This document shows positions 8,011 through 15,878 of a stretch of DNA of 33,127 nt, piece by piece (position 1 is the stretch's first letter; each line of letters begins with the position of its first letter). Location: assembly GCA_017994425.1 (NCBI GenBank), contig JAGOKS010000021.1, positions 1 through 33,127 on the forward strand. Direction: 5' to 3'. The translations under genes were made by a program, and so were the position numbers. This DNA is from Bacteroidales bacterium. Its GTDB lineage: Bacteria; Bacteroidota; Bacteroidia; Bacteroidales; WCHB1-69. The notes beneath the pieces are model-generated. The model was not told where the DNA came from, did not search any database, and was given only the letters and a program-made list of their open reading frames with translations.

Positions 8011-8026
8011 TACTTTTGCAAAAGTA
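8011..8026. promoter_or_regulatory. Perfect 16-base palindrome forming a two-way promoter box
   Basis: TACTTTTGCAAAAGTA is its own reverse complement, so a TAnnTTTG box is present on both strands at the same place. It lies between pcm (start 7970, leftward) and the Gfo/Idh/MocA gene (start 8045, rightward). It could serve both genes, or be an operator. The -33 boxes are weak on both sides. Confidence 0.55.
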
Positions 8027-8044
8027 AAAAAAAATGTGAAACAA

Positions 8045-9034
8045 ATGATAAAAGTAGGCGTATTTGGTGCAGGACATCTTGGAAAAATCCATATTAAATG
8101 TTTAAAAAACGTTGAGAAGGTTGAAATTATTGGTTTTTATGATCAAAGCGAAGAAGTTCGCAAGGAAGTATCGGCAACATTCGGCATCCCTTATTTTGAC
8201 AATGCGGAGGCATTGATTGCACAGAGCGATGCCATTGATATTGTTACACCGACGGTATCGCATCATGAAGTAGCCATGCAAGCCTTGAAAGAGAAGAAGC
8301 ATGTATTTATTGAAAAACCGATAACTGCCACCTTACTAGAAGCCAAAGAAATATTAGATTACTCACAATCAAAGCAATTGAAGGTACAAATAGGACACGT
8401 TGAACGTTTCAACGATGCCTATTTAGGTGCCAAAGCCTATATTGACAATCCGATGTTTATTGAATGTCATCGACTGGCGGGTTTTAATCCGCGTGGTACC
8501 GATGTATCGGTAGTATTGGATTTAATGATTCACGACATTGACATACTTTTACATACGGTTAAATCGGAGGTTAAAGACATACATGCCAGTGGCGTAGCCA
8601 TTGTTAGCGATACTCCCGACATTGCCAATGCCCGTATAGAGTTCGAGAATGGATGCGTTGCCAATCTGACTGCCAGCCGTATATCGATTAAAAATATGCG
8701 TCGCACCCGTATGTTTCAGAAGAATGCGTATATAACCATTGATTTTCTTGAAAAGCAAACCAACATCATGCGTATACGCGATTATGTGCCCGAAGATGCT
8801 AACGACTTACTTCCACTTATCCTTGATTTAGGAAATAACAAAGGAAAGAAACGTATCTTTATTGAGACACCTCCTCCGGCAAATGTGAACGCCATTGAGA
8901 TGGAATTACAGCTTTTCATTCAAAGCATTTTACATAATACTCCCTGTGAAGTTTCGGTCAATGATGGCTATCGTGCTCTAAAAATTGCTTATCAGATTAT
9001 GGATAAGTTTATCCCTACAAAACCTATTGTATAA
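8045..9034 (+). CDS. Gfo/Idh/MocA-family NAD(P)-dependent oxidoreductase
   Basis: About 329 residues. The N-terminal Rossmann fold shows KVGVFGAGHLGKIHIK and the family motif VFIEKPITA with the conserved EKP, followed by GHVERFND. The C-terminal alpha/beta domain includes DLMIHDIDI. The family oxidises or reduces sugars and sugar derivatives, and members in envelope loci act on UDP-sugars, but the substrate cannot be told here. I chose the ATG at 8045; an in-frame GTG at 8036 would add three residues, but the promoter box ends only 18 bases before it. It is convergent with the glycosyltransferase gene, 15 bases away, so the two are not in one operon. Confidence 0.82.
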   Translation: MIKVGVFGAGHLGKIHIKCLKNVEKVEIIGFYDQSEEVRKEVSATFGIPYFDNAEALIAQSDAIDIVTPTVSHHEVAMQALKEKKHVFIEKPITATLLEAKEILDYSQSKQLKVQIGHVERFNDAYLGAKAYIDNPMFIECHRLAGFNPRGTDVSVVLDLMIHDIDILLHTVKSEVKDIHASGVAIVSDTPDIANARIEFENGCVANLTASRISIKNMRRTRMFQKNAYITIDFLEKQTNIMRIRDYVPEDANDLLPLILDLGNNKGKKRIFIETPPPANVNAIEMELQLFIQSILHNTPCEVSVNDGYRALKIAYQIMDKFIPTKPIV

Positions 9035-9049
9035 GTTGTGATAAAAAAT

Positions 9050-10258
9050 CTATTCCTGTAATCGTTTATAGAAGCTCAACAATTTATCTGCAATAAGTTG
9101 ATTGTTGTGATGTAAACGAATAAATTCCGCTGCATTTTTTCCGATATAGGTAAATTTTTCCGGATTGGTAAAATATTCTTCCAGACAAGTCAAAAATTCT
9201 TCATGAGTATTAGCAATCATAACACTATGATGATCGATGGCATCGATACCTTCCAAGCCTATGGAAGTAGTGATGACTGCTTTGCCGAGCATCATGGCTT
9301 CAATAATTTTAATTCTTACACCACTCCCTGATAGTAAAGGCACTATTAAAATGCCATTATCTTTCATAAATTGTTCCGCATCGGAGACCTCTCCTATTAT
9401 TTCTACATTGGGATATGCTCTTTCCTTTAATTTTGCCGGCATATGTCTTCCCGCAACGCGAAATGTCAGTTGAGGATACGCATCGTGTATATGTGTCCAT
9501 ATTTTAGTCAGAAACCATTCCAGTCCCTCTTTGTTGGGCATCCAATTCATGGAACCGATAAAAAAAATATTTTGAGCATTGAAAGGAATGGAATTAAATT
9601 GAATGCGATTGGCATCAACCCCAAAAGGAATATTTGTAATAGGGACATTTACTCCATGAGTAAGAAAATACGCTCTATCGACATTTGACAGTGTTTCTAT
9701 ACCATCGACACAATTAGAAACTTCCAATTCATAGATTTTCAACTGCTCACTTAATATTTTTAGATATATTTTTTTGAATATATTCTTGCTGTGAAGTGCC
9801 GTACGTTCCCATACTTTATGTTCGACATTGTGAGCTCGTAAAATAATCTTAGCTTTTGAATATTTCCTGATAAGAGATATATAAGGTGTTAAAAACAAGC
9901 TTTCCATCTGAATAATATCATACTCTTCTTCGGTAAGAATATTCTTCAGTTTACGCTCGAAATCCTCAGAGATAAAACGTTGTATATGATAAGAAGTATT
10001 TGTCAACAAACATTTCAATGCATTCCACATTTTCAGTCGAGTATCGACAAAGACCCATTCTATGGATGTACGTTTCCGATAATCTTCGGGAACATCTTTT
10101 TCGTTAACGAAATATTTTTCTGTATTAACCGCCAGAATCTTCACCTTACAATCTTTTTCTAATAGCATTTGGGTTACCGCATGCATGGCGATAGGACCGC
10201 CTTCGCGGGGAGGGAAAGGTGATTTATTACATAATTGCAATACTTTCATCATTTCCAT
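9050..10258 (-). CDS. Family 4-like glycosyltransferase
   Basis: A 402-residue GT-B fold enzyme. The N-terminal domain starts KVLQLCNKSPFPPREGGPI and contains ILRAHNVEHKVWER. The C-terminal donor domain has GSMNWMPNKEGLEWFL, RVAGRHMP and the IEAMMLGKAVITTSIGLEGI segment with the Glu expected to bind the donor sugar nucleotide. It probably transfers a sugar to an envelope glycan in the cytoplasm. Its ATG shares one base with the stop codon of the LptF-like gene (TAATG), so translation is probably coupled. Other Met codons 6 and 9 bases downstream could also start it. The acceptor and sugar are unknown. Confidence 0.82.
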   Translation of the reverse strand: MEMMKVLQLCNKSPFPPREGGPIAMHAVTQMLLEKDCKVKILAVNTEKYFVNEKDVPEDYRKRTSIEWVFVDTRLKMWNALKCLLTNTSYHIQRFISEDFERKLKNILTEEEYDIIQMESLFLTPYISLIRKYSKAKIILRAHNVEHKVWERTALHSKNIFKKIYLKILSEQLKIYELEVSNCVDGIETLSNVDRAYFLTHGVNVPITNIPFGVDANRIQFNSIPFNAQNIFFIGSMNWMPNKEGLEWFLTKIWTHIHDAYPQLTFRVAGRHMPAKLKERAYPNVEIIGEVSDAEQFMKDNGILIVPLLSGSGVRIKIIEAMMLGKAVITTSIGLEGIDAIDHHSVMIANTHEEFLTCLEEYFTNPEKFTYIGKNAAEFIRLHHNNQLIADKLLSFYKRLQE

Positions 10259-11697
10259 TAATTACCAAAAAGTTTTATTTTTTTAATTTTCATTAGAAAT
10301 TTCTGCCAGGATTCTAAGTCAAACAATCGCGATTCTTTGGAGGCTTTATATATCAAAAAAACACCTAAAGGCAATAAAATGGCAGAGGCTATCCACATTC
10401 CCACAGAGGGTGTTATAACGCCCAAACGCGACATACGTTCACCTATGGTAGATACTACCCAGTAGAAAACAAATATTAAAATACTGGCAATAAGTGGAAT
10501 TCCTATTCCTCCTTTCCGAATAATGGCACCGAGTGGAGCTCCGATAAAGAATAAGAGCAAACAAGCAAAAGCCAAGGCATATTTTCGATGCCATTCAATT
10601 TCATAACGCCATAACAACTTTTGTTGAGAGCCATAATCCATATGACTGAATTCGACGACACTTTTATGTTCTCTGGCATTTTGCAAAGCATATTGTGTTA
10701 TTTGCAAGCTATCGTTTACATTAAATTGTTTGTGAATTAATGGAATTCCCGCTGCAATACTTGCGATACTGTCATTATACCGTGGAAAAAGATTTTTTAA
10801 TGAACCTAACAATCGATCCCCTATTTCAGCTTTACCGGTGATAATTTTAAAACGCATGGTATCAATTATGGTATCCAATTGAAACACATTCAACATTTCA
10901 TAACTGTCTTTGTAGAGTTCTTCATCTGTTCTTTTTAACTCAAAAGAGGCAAGATTAAAACTCAGATGTTGCTCTTTAAAAGTTCCCCGAAGTATAGAAA
11001 TTTCATGGGCTTGTTTATTTTTTCTTTCATCGGCATATCTGAAATTTTCATCATAAATAAAGCCATCATACAAATGAAATATCAAATAATGTTTATCTTG
11101 AGTCATAAACATTTTTCCCTTCTTAGCATAAGTAACGCTTGTATAATTATTTACACGGGTGTGGTCATAAATAAGTACATCGTGAATGGTTTGATTATCT
11201 CTTTCTTTCTTACCTATTCGGATGATATAGTCATCAATTTCCTTATAAAAAACCCCTTCTTCAATATTCAATGCCGGTTTTTGAGAACGTATATCCATTA
11301 ATAAAGTTTTCGCCTTAAGATTAGCAACAGGGACAATATTATTGGATATAAAAAAACCGAGTCCAGCACAAAGCATAGACAAAATAATCAAGGAAGCCAT
11401 GATACGATACAAGGGAATACCTGCCGATTTCATGGCAGTAAGCTCATACCTTTCTCCTAAGTTTCCGAAGAGCATAAGTGAGGATAATAAAATTGCCAAT
11501 GGCAATGCCAACGAAAAAAAGGTAAACGACATATAACCGAGCAATTGGAATAATACCTTCAATTCTAATCCTTTTCCTACCATTTCATCCACATATTTCC
11601 AGAAGAATTGCATTAAAAAAATAAACACAACCACAAAGAAAGTCATGAAAAAGGGACCTATGTAGTATTTTAATATGAAAGTATCAATTTTTTTCAA
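10258..11697 (-). CDS. LptF/LptG-family permease (YjgP/YjgQ)
   Basis: A 479-residue inner-membrane protein. It has the family pattern: a short amphipathic start KIDTFILKYYIGPFF, three N-terminal membrane helices (about 10-120), a large periplasmic beta-jellyroll segment (about 125-360), and three C-terminal helices. With LptB it would form the ABC transporter that extracts lipopolysaccharide and passes it to LptC/LptA. Bacteroidota often encode two such proteins at separate places, and which of LptF or LptG this is cannot be decided by eye. The length is longer than the roughly 360 residues of enterobacterial LptF/G, as in other Bacteroidota. Its stop overlaps the glycosyltransferase start, linking glycan synthesis and export. 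Confidence 0.85.
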   Translation of the reverse strand: MKKIDTFILKYYIGPFFMTFFVVVFIFLMQFFWKYVDEMVGKGLELKVLFQLLGYMSFTFFSLALPLAILLSSLMLFGNLGERYELTAMKSAGIPLYRIMASLIILSMLCAGLGFFISNNIVPVANLKAKTLLMDIRSQKPALNIEEGVFYKEIDDYIIRIGKKERDNQTIHDVLIYDHTRVNNYTSVTYAKKGKMFMTQDKHYLIFHLYDGFIYDENFRYADERKNKQAHEISILRGTFKEQHLSFNLASFELKRTDEELYKDSYEMLNVFQLDTIIDTMRFKIITGKAEIGDRLLGSLKNLFPRYNDSIASIAAGIPLIHKQFNVNDSLQITQYALQNAREHKSVVEFSHMDYGSQQKLLWRYEIEWHRKYALAFACLLLFFIGAPLGAIIRKGGIGIPLIASILIFVFYWVVSTIGERMSRLGVITPSVGMWIASAILLPLGVFLIYKASKESRLFDLESWQKFLMKIKKIKLFGN

Positions 11698-11837
11698 GAA
11701 TGTAATGTTATATTTAAATTTAACTTACGTTACTACTAAATTACTATTGTTATATACATTTGATTCTATAAAACTCTATATTTATTCTTTAATAAAGAAA
11801 TGTTATAAATTATATAATTGAGAAGTATCAGGGTGAA

Positions 11838-12704
11838 TCACTTGATTAGTCGTAATAAATAATCTCCATAACCACTTTTCATCAAGGGGATAGCGATTTT
11901 GCTTAATTGTTCTTTATCAATAAACCCTTGTTGATAGGCGATTTCTTCAATACAACCGATTTTAAGACCTTGCCTATCTTCGATAACCTGCACAAATTGA
12001 GAAGCTTCGATTAAAGAAGAAAAAGTTCCGGTATCGAGCCAAGCAGTACCTCTTCCGAGCAAAGATACTTTCAGTTTACCTTTTTCGAGATAATATTTAT
12101 TAACATCGGTAATTTCGTATTCACCTCTGGCACTTGGCTTAATGTTTTTAGCTACCTCCACTACGGAATTATCATAAAAATACAAACCGGGCACAGCATA
12201 ATTCGATTTCGGGGTTTTAGGTTTTTCCTCGATTGACAAAGCGGTCATATTTTCATCAAATTCTACAACACCATAGCGTTCAGGGTCATTAACATGATAA
12301 GCAAACACAATACCGCCATCGGGATTTGAAGAGGCTTTAAGGGTTTTTTGTAAGCCGGATCCATAAAAAATATTATCTCCCAAAATCAGACAGACTTTAT
12401 CGTTGCCGATAAATCTTTCTCCGAGCACAAAAGCTTGAGCGAGACCGTTTGGAATTTGTTGTTCTTGATAACTGAAATAACAACCTATGCGGCTACCATC
12501 ACCGAGTAGTTTTTGAAAACTAGGTAAATCGTGCGGCGTAGAAATAATCAACACTTCCCTTATATCACTCAGCATCAACATACTCAAAGGATAATAAATC
12601 ATAGGTTTATCATAAATCGGCATCAACTGTTTGCTGCATGCCATAGTCAGCGGATGCAAACGTGTTCCGGATCCACCGGCCAGAATAATTCCTTTCATAC
12701 TCAT
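11838..12704 (-). CDS. rmlA: Glucose-1-phosphate thymidylyltransferase
   Basis: A 288-residue enzyme that makes dTDP-glucose from glucose-1-phosphate and dTTP, the first step of dTDP-rhamnose synthesis. It has the nucleotide-binding signature [16 protein letters not shown] (5-20), then [26 protein letters not shown], and the C-terminal [17 protein letters not shown]. Length is typical of RmlA. The ATG at 12704 gives MSMKG; the ATG at 12698 gives the more usual MKG start, and either is possible. It follows frr by 13 bases in the pyrH-2TM-frr group. The rmlB, rmlC and rmlD partners are not in this window, so the sugar made is uncertain. Confidence 0.92.
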   Translation of the reverse strand: MSMKGIILAGGSGTRLHPLTMACSKQLMPIYDKPMIYYPLSMLMLSDIREVLIISTPHDLPSFQKLLGDGSRIGCYFSYQEQQIPNGLAQAFVLGERFIGNDKVCLILGDNIFYGSGLQKTLKASSNPDGGIVFAYHVNDPERYGVVEFDENMTALSIEEKPKTPKSNYAVPGLYFYDNSVVEVAKNIKPSARGEYEITDVNKYYLEKGKLKVSLLGRGTAWLDTGTFSSLIEASQFVQVIEDRQGLKIGCIEEIAYQQGFIDKEQLSKIAIPLMKSGYGDYLLRLIK

Positions 12705-12717
12705 TATTTTTCTTGAG

Positions 12718-13281
12718 TTAGATTGTCATAATTTCTTTTTCTTTAAATTCCAACAATTTATCAACTTTCTCGATAAAATCATTAGTAATTCTTTGTATAT
12801 CGGATTCTGCTTTCTTAATTTCATCTTCAGGCACACCATCTTCTTTTAATTCTTTGATGGCGTTGTTGGTCGTTCTTCTATGATTACGGATGGTTACTTT
12901 GACTTGTTCGGCTTCTTGTTTAGCTTTCTTCACCAAATCTTTACGTCTATCTTCTGTTAATACGGGAACGACAACACGGATAACTTCCCCATTATTTTGG
13001 GGATTAAAACCTAAATTTGCAGCCATGATAGCCTTTTCAATTGGAAGAATCATATTTTTTTCCCAAGGTTGAATCATAATTTGTTTTGGATCGGGAATAC
13101 TCAAACTAGCTACCTGAGCTATGGGAGTCATTGTACCGTAATAATCGACCTTTACCCCATCTAACATTTTAACATTAGCTTTTCCTGCCCGTAATTTTTC
13201 TAATTCTTTTTCAAAGAAGTTCATGCTGTTTAGCATGGTTTCTTTCATGGTTTCAATATATAATACTATATCGTCTGACAT
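12718..13281 (-). CDS. frr: Ribosome recycling factor
   Basis: A 187-residue protein of the normal RRF length, acting with EF-G to split post-termination ribosomes. Recognisable segments are [34 protein letters not shown], the [24 protein letters not shown] stretch, and a long C-terminal helix. It sits in the common pyrH-frr arrangement, here interrupted by a small 2TM protein gene, 34 bases downstream of that gene and 13 bases before rmlA. Confidence 0.95.
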   Translation of the reverse strand: MSDDIVLYIETMKETMLNSMNFFEKELEKLRAGKANVKMLDGVKVDYYGTMTPIAQVASLSIPDPKQIMIQPWEKNMILPIEKAIMAANLGFNPQNNGEVIRVVVPVLTEDRRKDLVKKAKQEAEQVKVTIRNHRRTTNNAIKELKEDGVPEDEIKKAESDIQRITNDFIEKVDKLLEFKEKEIMTI

Positions 13282-13315
13282 AAAGTTTAAATTATATTAA
13301 TTCTTGCAATTCTTA

Positions 13316-13678
13316 TTATTCTATTTCTTTTTGTTGTAAGGCTTCCAATTTGGACTTGTTTTTTTCTTGTTCTTTTTCTAAGCGTTTGATTTCTTTGTCC
13401 ACAAAAGATTTGTTCCATTTATAGGCTATCAGATAATGAGCAATAATAAAAATACCCCAAAAAAAGGTGATTGCCAATGATAAGCGAAAAAATACTGAGG
13501 TTTCTCCGTCGTTGACACTATCTTTAAATAAAAATCCCCAAAGCAACCAAAAAAAAGCAATTACCAATAAATAAATAGCAAAATGTATTTTAAAAGACAC
13601 TCTACGCTTGGCACGTTTATATATTTTCTTTTGATCTTCCGTCTTCACCGGATTAATTTCCGTCTCCATTGTTTCCAT
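13316..13678 (-). CDS. 2TM-domain membrane protein
   Basis: A 120-residue protein with a charged N-terminus, two hydrophobic segments (about 32-50 and 66-86) separated by a short loop, and a Lys/Glu-rich coiled-coil-like tail (about 92-120). The segments around KIHFAIYLLVIAFFWLLW and the second helix followed by a basic-acidic tail match the 2TM-domain family common in Bacteroidota, some members of which are fused to histidine kinases. No enzymatic motif is present and function is unknown. It lies one base after the pyrH stop, so it is almost certainly co-transcribed with pyrH and frr. Confidence 0.75.
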   Translation of the reverse strand: METMETEINPVKTEDQKKIYKRAKRRVSFKIHFAIYLLVIAFFWLLWGFLFKDSVNDGETSVFFRLSLAITFFWGIFIIAHYLIAYKWNKSFVDKEIKRLEKEQEKNKSKLEALQQKEIE

Positions 13679-13679
13679 A

Positions 13680-14393
13680 TTATTCCATATTAAAAATTTT
13701 AGTTCCTACATTTTCTCCCATTACCACTTTTTGAAGGTTTTTCTTTTTATTCATATCAAAAACAATGATAGACAGATTATTTTCCATACATAAGGTAAAA
13801 GCGGTAAGATCCATGATATTCAGATCCTTATTATAGGCATCTTGAAACGTTAATCCTTCATATCTTACTGCCTTAGGATTTTTTTCCGGGTCTTTATCAT
13901 ACACTCCATCAACACGTGTTCCTTTCAAGAGAATATCAGCTTTGATTTCTAAAGCCCGTAAAACACCTGTTGTATCAGTAGTAAAGAAAGGATTACCTGT
14001 TCCGGCACTCATTAACACCACATAACCCTTTTCCAGGTATTCAATAGCAAGACGACTACTCATTTTTTCACAAATAGATTCTATAGGTAAAGAAGACAAA
14101 ATAACTGCTTTAACCCCTATTTCTTGTAATTGCATTTGCAAAGCCATGGCGTTGATAACAGTAGCCATCATTCCCATATAATCGCCCTGTATACGATCAA
14201 AGCCCTTCCCTGAACCTTGAAGACCTCTAAAAATATTCCCGCCACCAATAACCACTGCTAATTGTACTTGCATATCAGTTATAACTTTTATTTCGGCAGC
14301 GTAATAATCAAGCATTTCTTTGCTAATGCCATAAGATGCTTTACCCGCCAAAGACGCTCCGCTAACTTTCAATAATACTCTTTTATATTTCAT
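13680..14393 (-). CDS. pyrH: Uridylate kinase
   Basis: A 237-residue amino-acid-kinase-family UMP kinase that phosphorylates UMP to UDP in pyrimidine synthesis. Motifs: YKRVLLKVSGASLAG at the N-terminus, VVIGGGNIFRG, the GDYMGMMATVINA segment, GTGNPFFTTDT for nucleotide binding, and the ILLKGTRVDGVYDKDP stretch. It begins the minus-strand run pyrH-2TM-frr-rmlA behind a well-formed promoter at about 14497-14526. The product supports UDP-sugar supply, though its position with frr is simply the usual bacterial one. Confidence 0.95.
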   Translation of the reverse strand: MKYKRVLLKVSGASLAGKASYGISKEMLDYYAAEIKVITDMQVQLAVVIGGGNIFRGLQGSGKGFDRIQGDYMGMMATVINAMALQMQLQEIGVKAVILSSLPIESICEKMSSRLAIEYLEKGYVVLMSAGTGNPFFTTDTTGVLRALEIKADILLKGTRVDGVYDKDPEKNPKAVRYEGLTFQDAYNKDLNIMDLTAFTLCMENNLSIIVFDMNKKKNLQKVVMGENVGTKIFNME

Positions 14394-14496
14394 ATCTTAA
14401 AGTATTTACAAATAATTCATTAATATAGTATACGGTTTCTCAACTTCTCTGTTAATACTTCATACATTCTTTTTACATTGTATGATATCTAGAGTG

Positions 14497-14530
14497 CAAA
14501 AGTACATAAAAAAATCATTTTTCAAACAAA
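14497..14530 (-). promoter_or_regulatory. Promoter for the pyrH-2TM-frr-rmlA operon
   Basis: On the minus strand TACTTTTG (14504-14497) is preceded by TTTG (14526-14523), 18 bases apart; a second TTTG lies at 14530-14527. This is a good Bacteroidota -33/-7 pair. It implies a leader of about 95 bases before pyrH. Confidence 0.65.
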
Positions 14531-14621
14531 GATTATTAAAATTTAAAATTCCATTTGATAGCGTTTATATTAACCTGATTATTTTTTACAAATTCTTTTA
14601 AAAAAATATACTTTAATTTTA

Positions 14622-14651
14622 TTGTAAACATATAAAAAAAATGTACTTTTG
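14622..14651 (+). promoter_or_regulatory. Promoter for the M20-MurD-LuxE-LuxC-PP2C-STAS operon
   Basis: TTG (14622-14624) and TACTTTTG (14644-14651) are 19 bases apart, a good Bacteroidota -33/-7 pair. The M20 start codon lies 24 bases beyond the -7 box, so the leader is short, with no room for a large regulatory structure. Confidence 0.65.
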
Positions 14652-14675
14652 CAATTGTAATTATACAAAAAGAAC

Positions 14676-15878
14676 ATGAATACTATCATTGAACAAATAA
14701 AACATCTGTCTTCGACCTACTTTTTGGAAACCATAAAATTAAGAAGGCTTATTCATCAATATCCCGAATTATCCGAACATGAATTTGTAACGGCACGTTA
14801 TATTTGCAACACTCTAAAATCTTTCGGAATTAAATCGGAATTGCTGTTAAACAATACGGCAGTTACAGCAACTATTGAAGGGAATGGTTCAAGTAAGACT
14901 GTATTAGGCTTACGAGCTGAAACGGATGCACTTCCAATTGAAGAAAAAGGTGATAAGTCTTATATTTCTACTAATAAAGGTATTATGCATGCATGCGGTC
15001 ACGATGCACACACCGCTTCACTGCTAACAACGGCAAGAATATTAACTTTAATGAAAGATCAATGGGGAGGAATCGTTAAATTATTTTTTCAGCCTTCAGA
15101 GGAGAAATATCCCGGTGGAGCCATTCGTATGATTAATGCCGGTGTATTGGAAAATCCCAAAGTGGATATGATGTTAGCCATGCATGTTTCGCCTGAAATT
15201 GAAATCGGTAAAATTGGTATCAAAGCAGACAATTTTATGGCTTCAACCGATGAAATATATGTAAACATTATAGGCAAAGGAGGACATGCCGCACTTACCC
15301 ATTCATACGTCAATCCTATTTACATTGCCGCCAATAGCATCACTGAATTAGATACAATTTTTAAAGCCAATGCCCCCGAAGAATTTCCATCTGTTCTTAC
15401 TTTTGGGCGTTTTGTTGGTGAAGGTAAAACAAACATTGTTCCTGACGAAACTCATTTGGAAGGCACTTTGCGTACCTTTGATGAAGAATGGAGAAAAAAT
15501 GCTCATAAATTAATCAAAAAAACCTTTACTAAAATTGCAAAAGAACACAAAGGAGAAGCCATCGTTCATATTGCCAACGGCTATCCCGTATTAATCAATA
15601 ATCCGGAAATAGCAAGTTTGTGTGAAAGCTATGCGAATGAATTTTTAGGCTCAGGGAATGTACTTCCCTTACAATATCGTATGACCAGTGATGACTTTGC
15701 TTCTTTCTCGCATGAAGTACCCTCATTAATGTATCGATTGGGAGTTAAAATAGAAGACAAAGAACTGAATCTGCATGCTGCAGATTTTGATATCAATGAG
15801 AAAGCATTGGAATTGTCTCCCGGATTAATGGCTTATATGGCTGTTAACTTATTAAACAATATAAAGATAAATGAGTAA
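14676..15878 (+). CDS. M20-family metallopeptidase / N-acyl-amino-acid amidohydrolase
   Basis: A 400-residue M20D-type enzyme, which hydrolyses an amide such as an N-acyl amino acid or acyl-peptide using two metals. Visible motifs are LRAETDALPIEE (metal and catalytic Asp), MHACGHDAHTASLL (Cys and His ligands), FQPSEEKYPGGA (catalytic Glu pair), the dimerisation insert starting GKGGHAALTHS, and a C-terminal MTSDDFASFSHEVPS segment with a final His ligand in LNLHAADFD. The N-terminus shows no signal peptide, so it is likely cytoplasmic. It is the first gene of the seven-gene operon and overlaps the MurD-like gene by 8 bases. In this context it could release a fatty acid or an amino acid for the acid-activating enzymes downstream; that link is inference. 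Confidence 0.88.
   Translation: MNTIIEQIKHLSSTYFLETIKLRRLIHQYPELSEHEFVTARYICNTLKSFGIKSELLLNNTAVTATIEGNGSSKTVLGLRAETDALPIEEKGDKSYISTNKGIMHACGHDAHTASLLTTARILTLMKDQWGGIVKLFFQPSEEKYPGGAIRMINAGVLENPKVDMMLAMHVSPEIEIGKIGIKADNFMASTDEIYVNIIGKGGHAALTHSYVNPIYIAANSITELDTIFKANAPEEFPSVLTFGRFVGEGKTNIVPDETHLEGTLRTFDEEWRKNAHKLIKKTFTKIAKEHKGEAIVHIANGYPVLINNPEIASLCESYANEFLGSGNVLPLQYRMTSDDFASFSHEVPSLMYRLGVKIEDKELNLHAADFDINEKALELSPGLMAYMAVNLLNNIKINE

Noticed and set aside
11755-11762. Plus-strand promoter box TACATTTG
   Set aside because: It faces no plus-strand gene; the next kilobases are coded on the minus strand.
11785-11799. Operator-like palindrome TTCTTTA-A-TAAAGAA
   Set aside because: It is pure A/T apart from one C and one G in a very AT-rich spacer at the 3' side of rmlA, so a chance match is likely.
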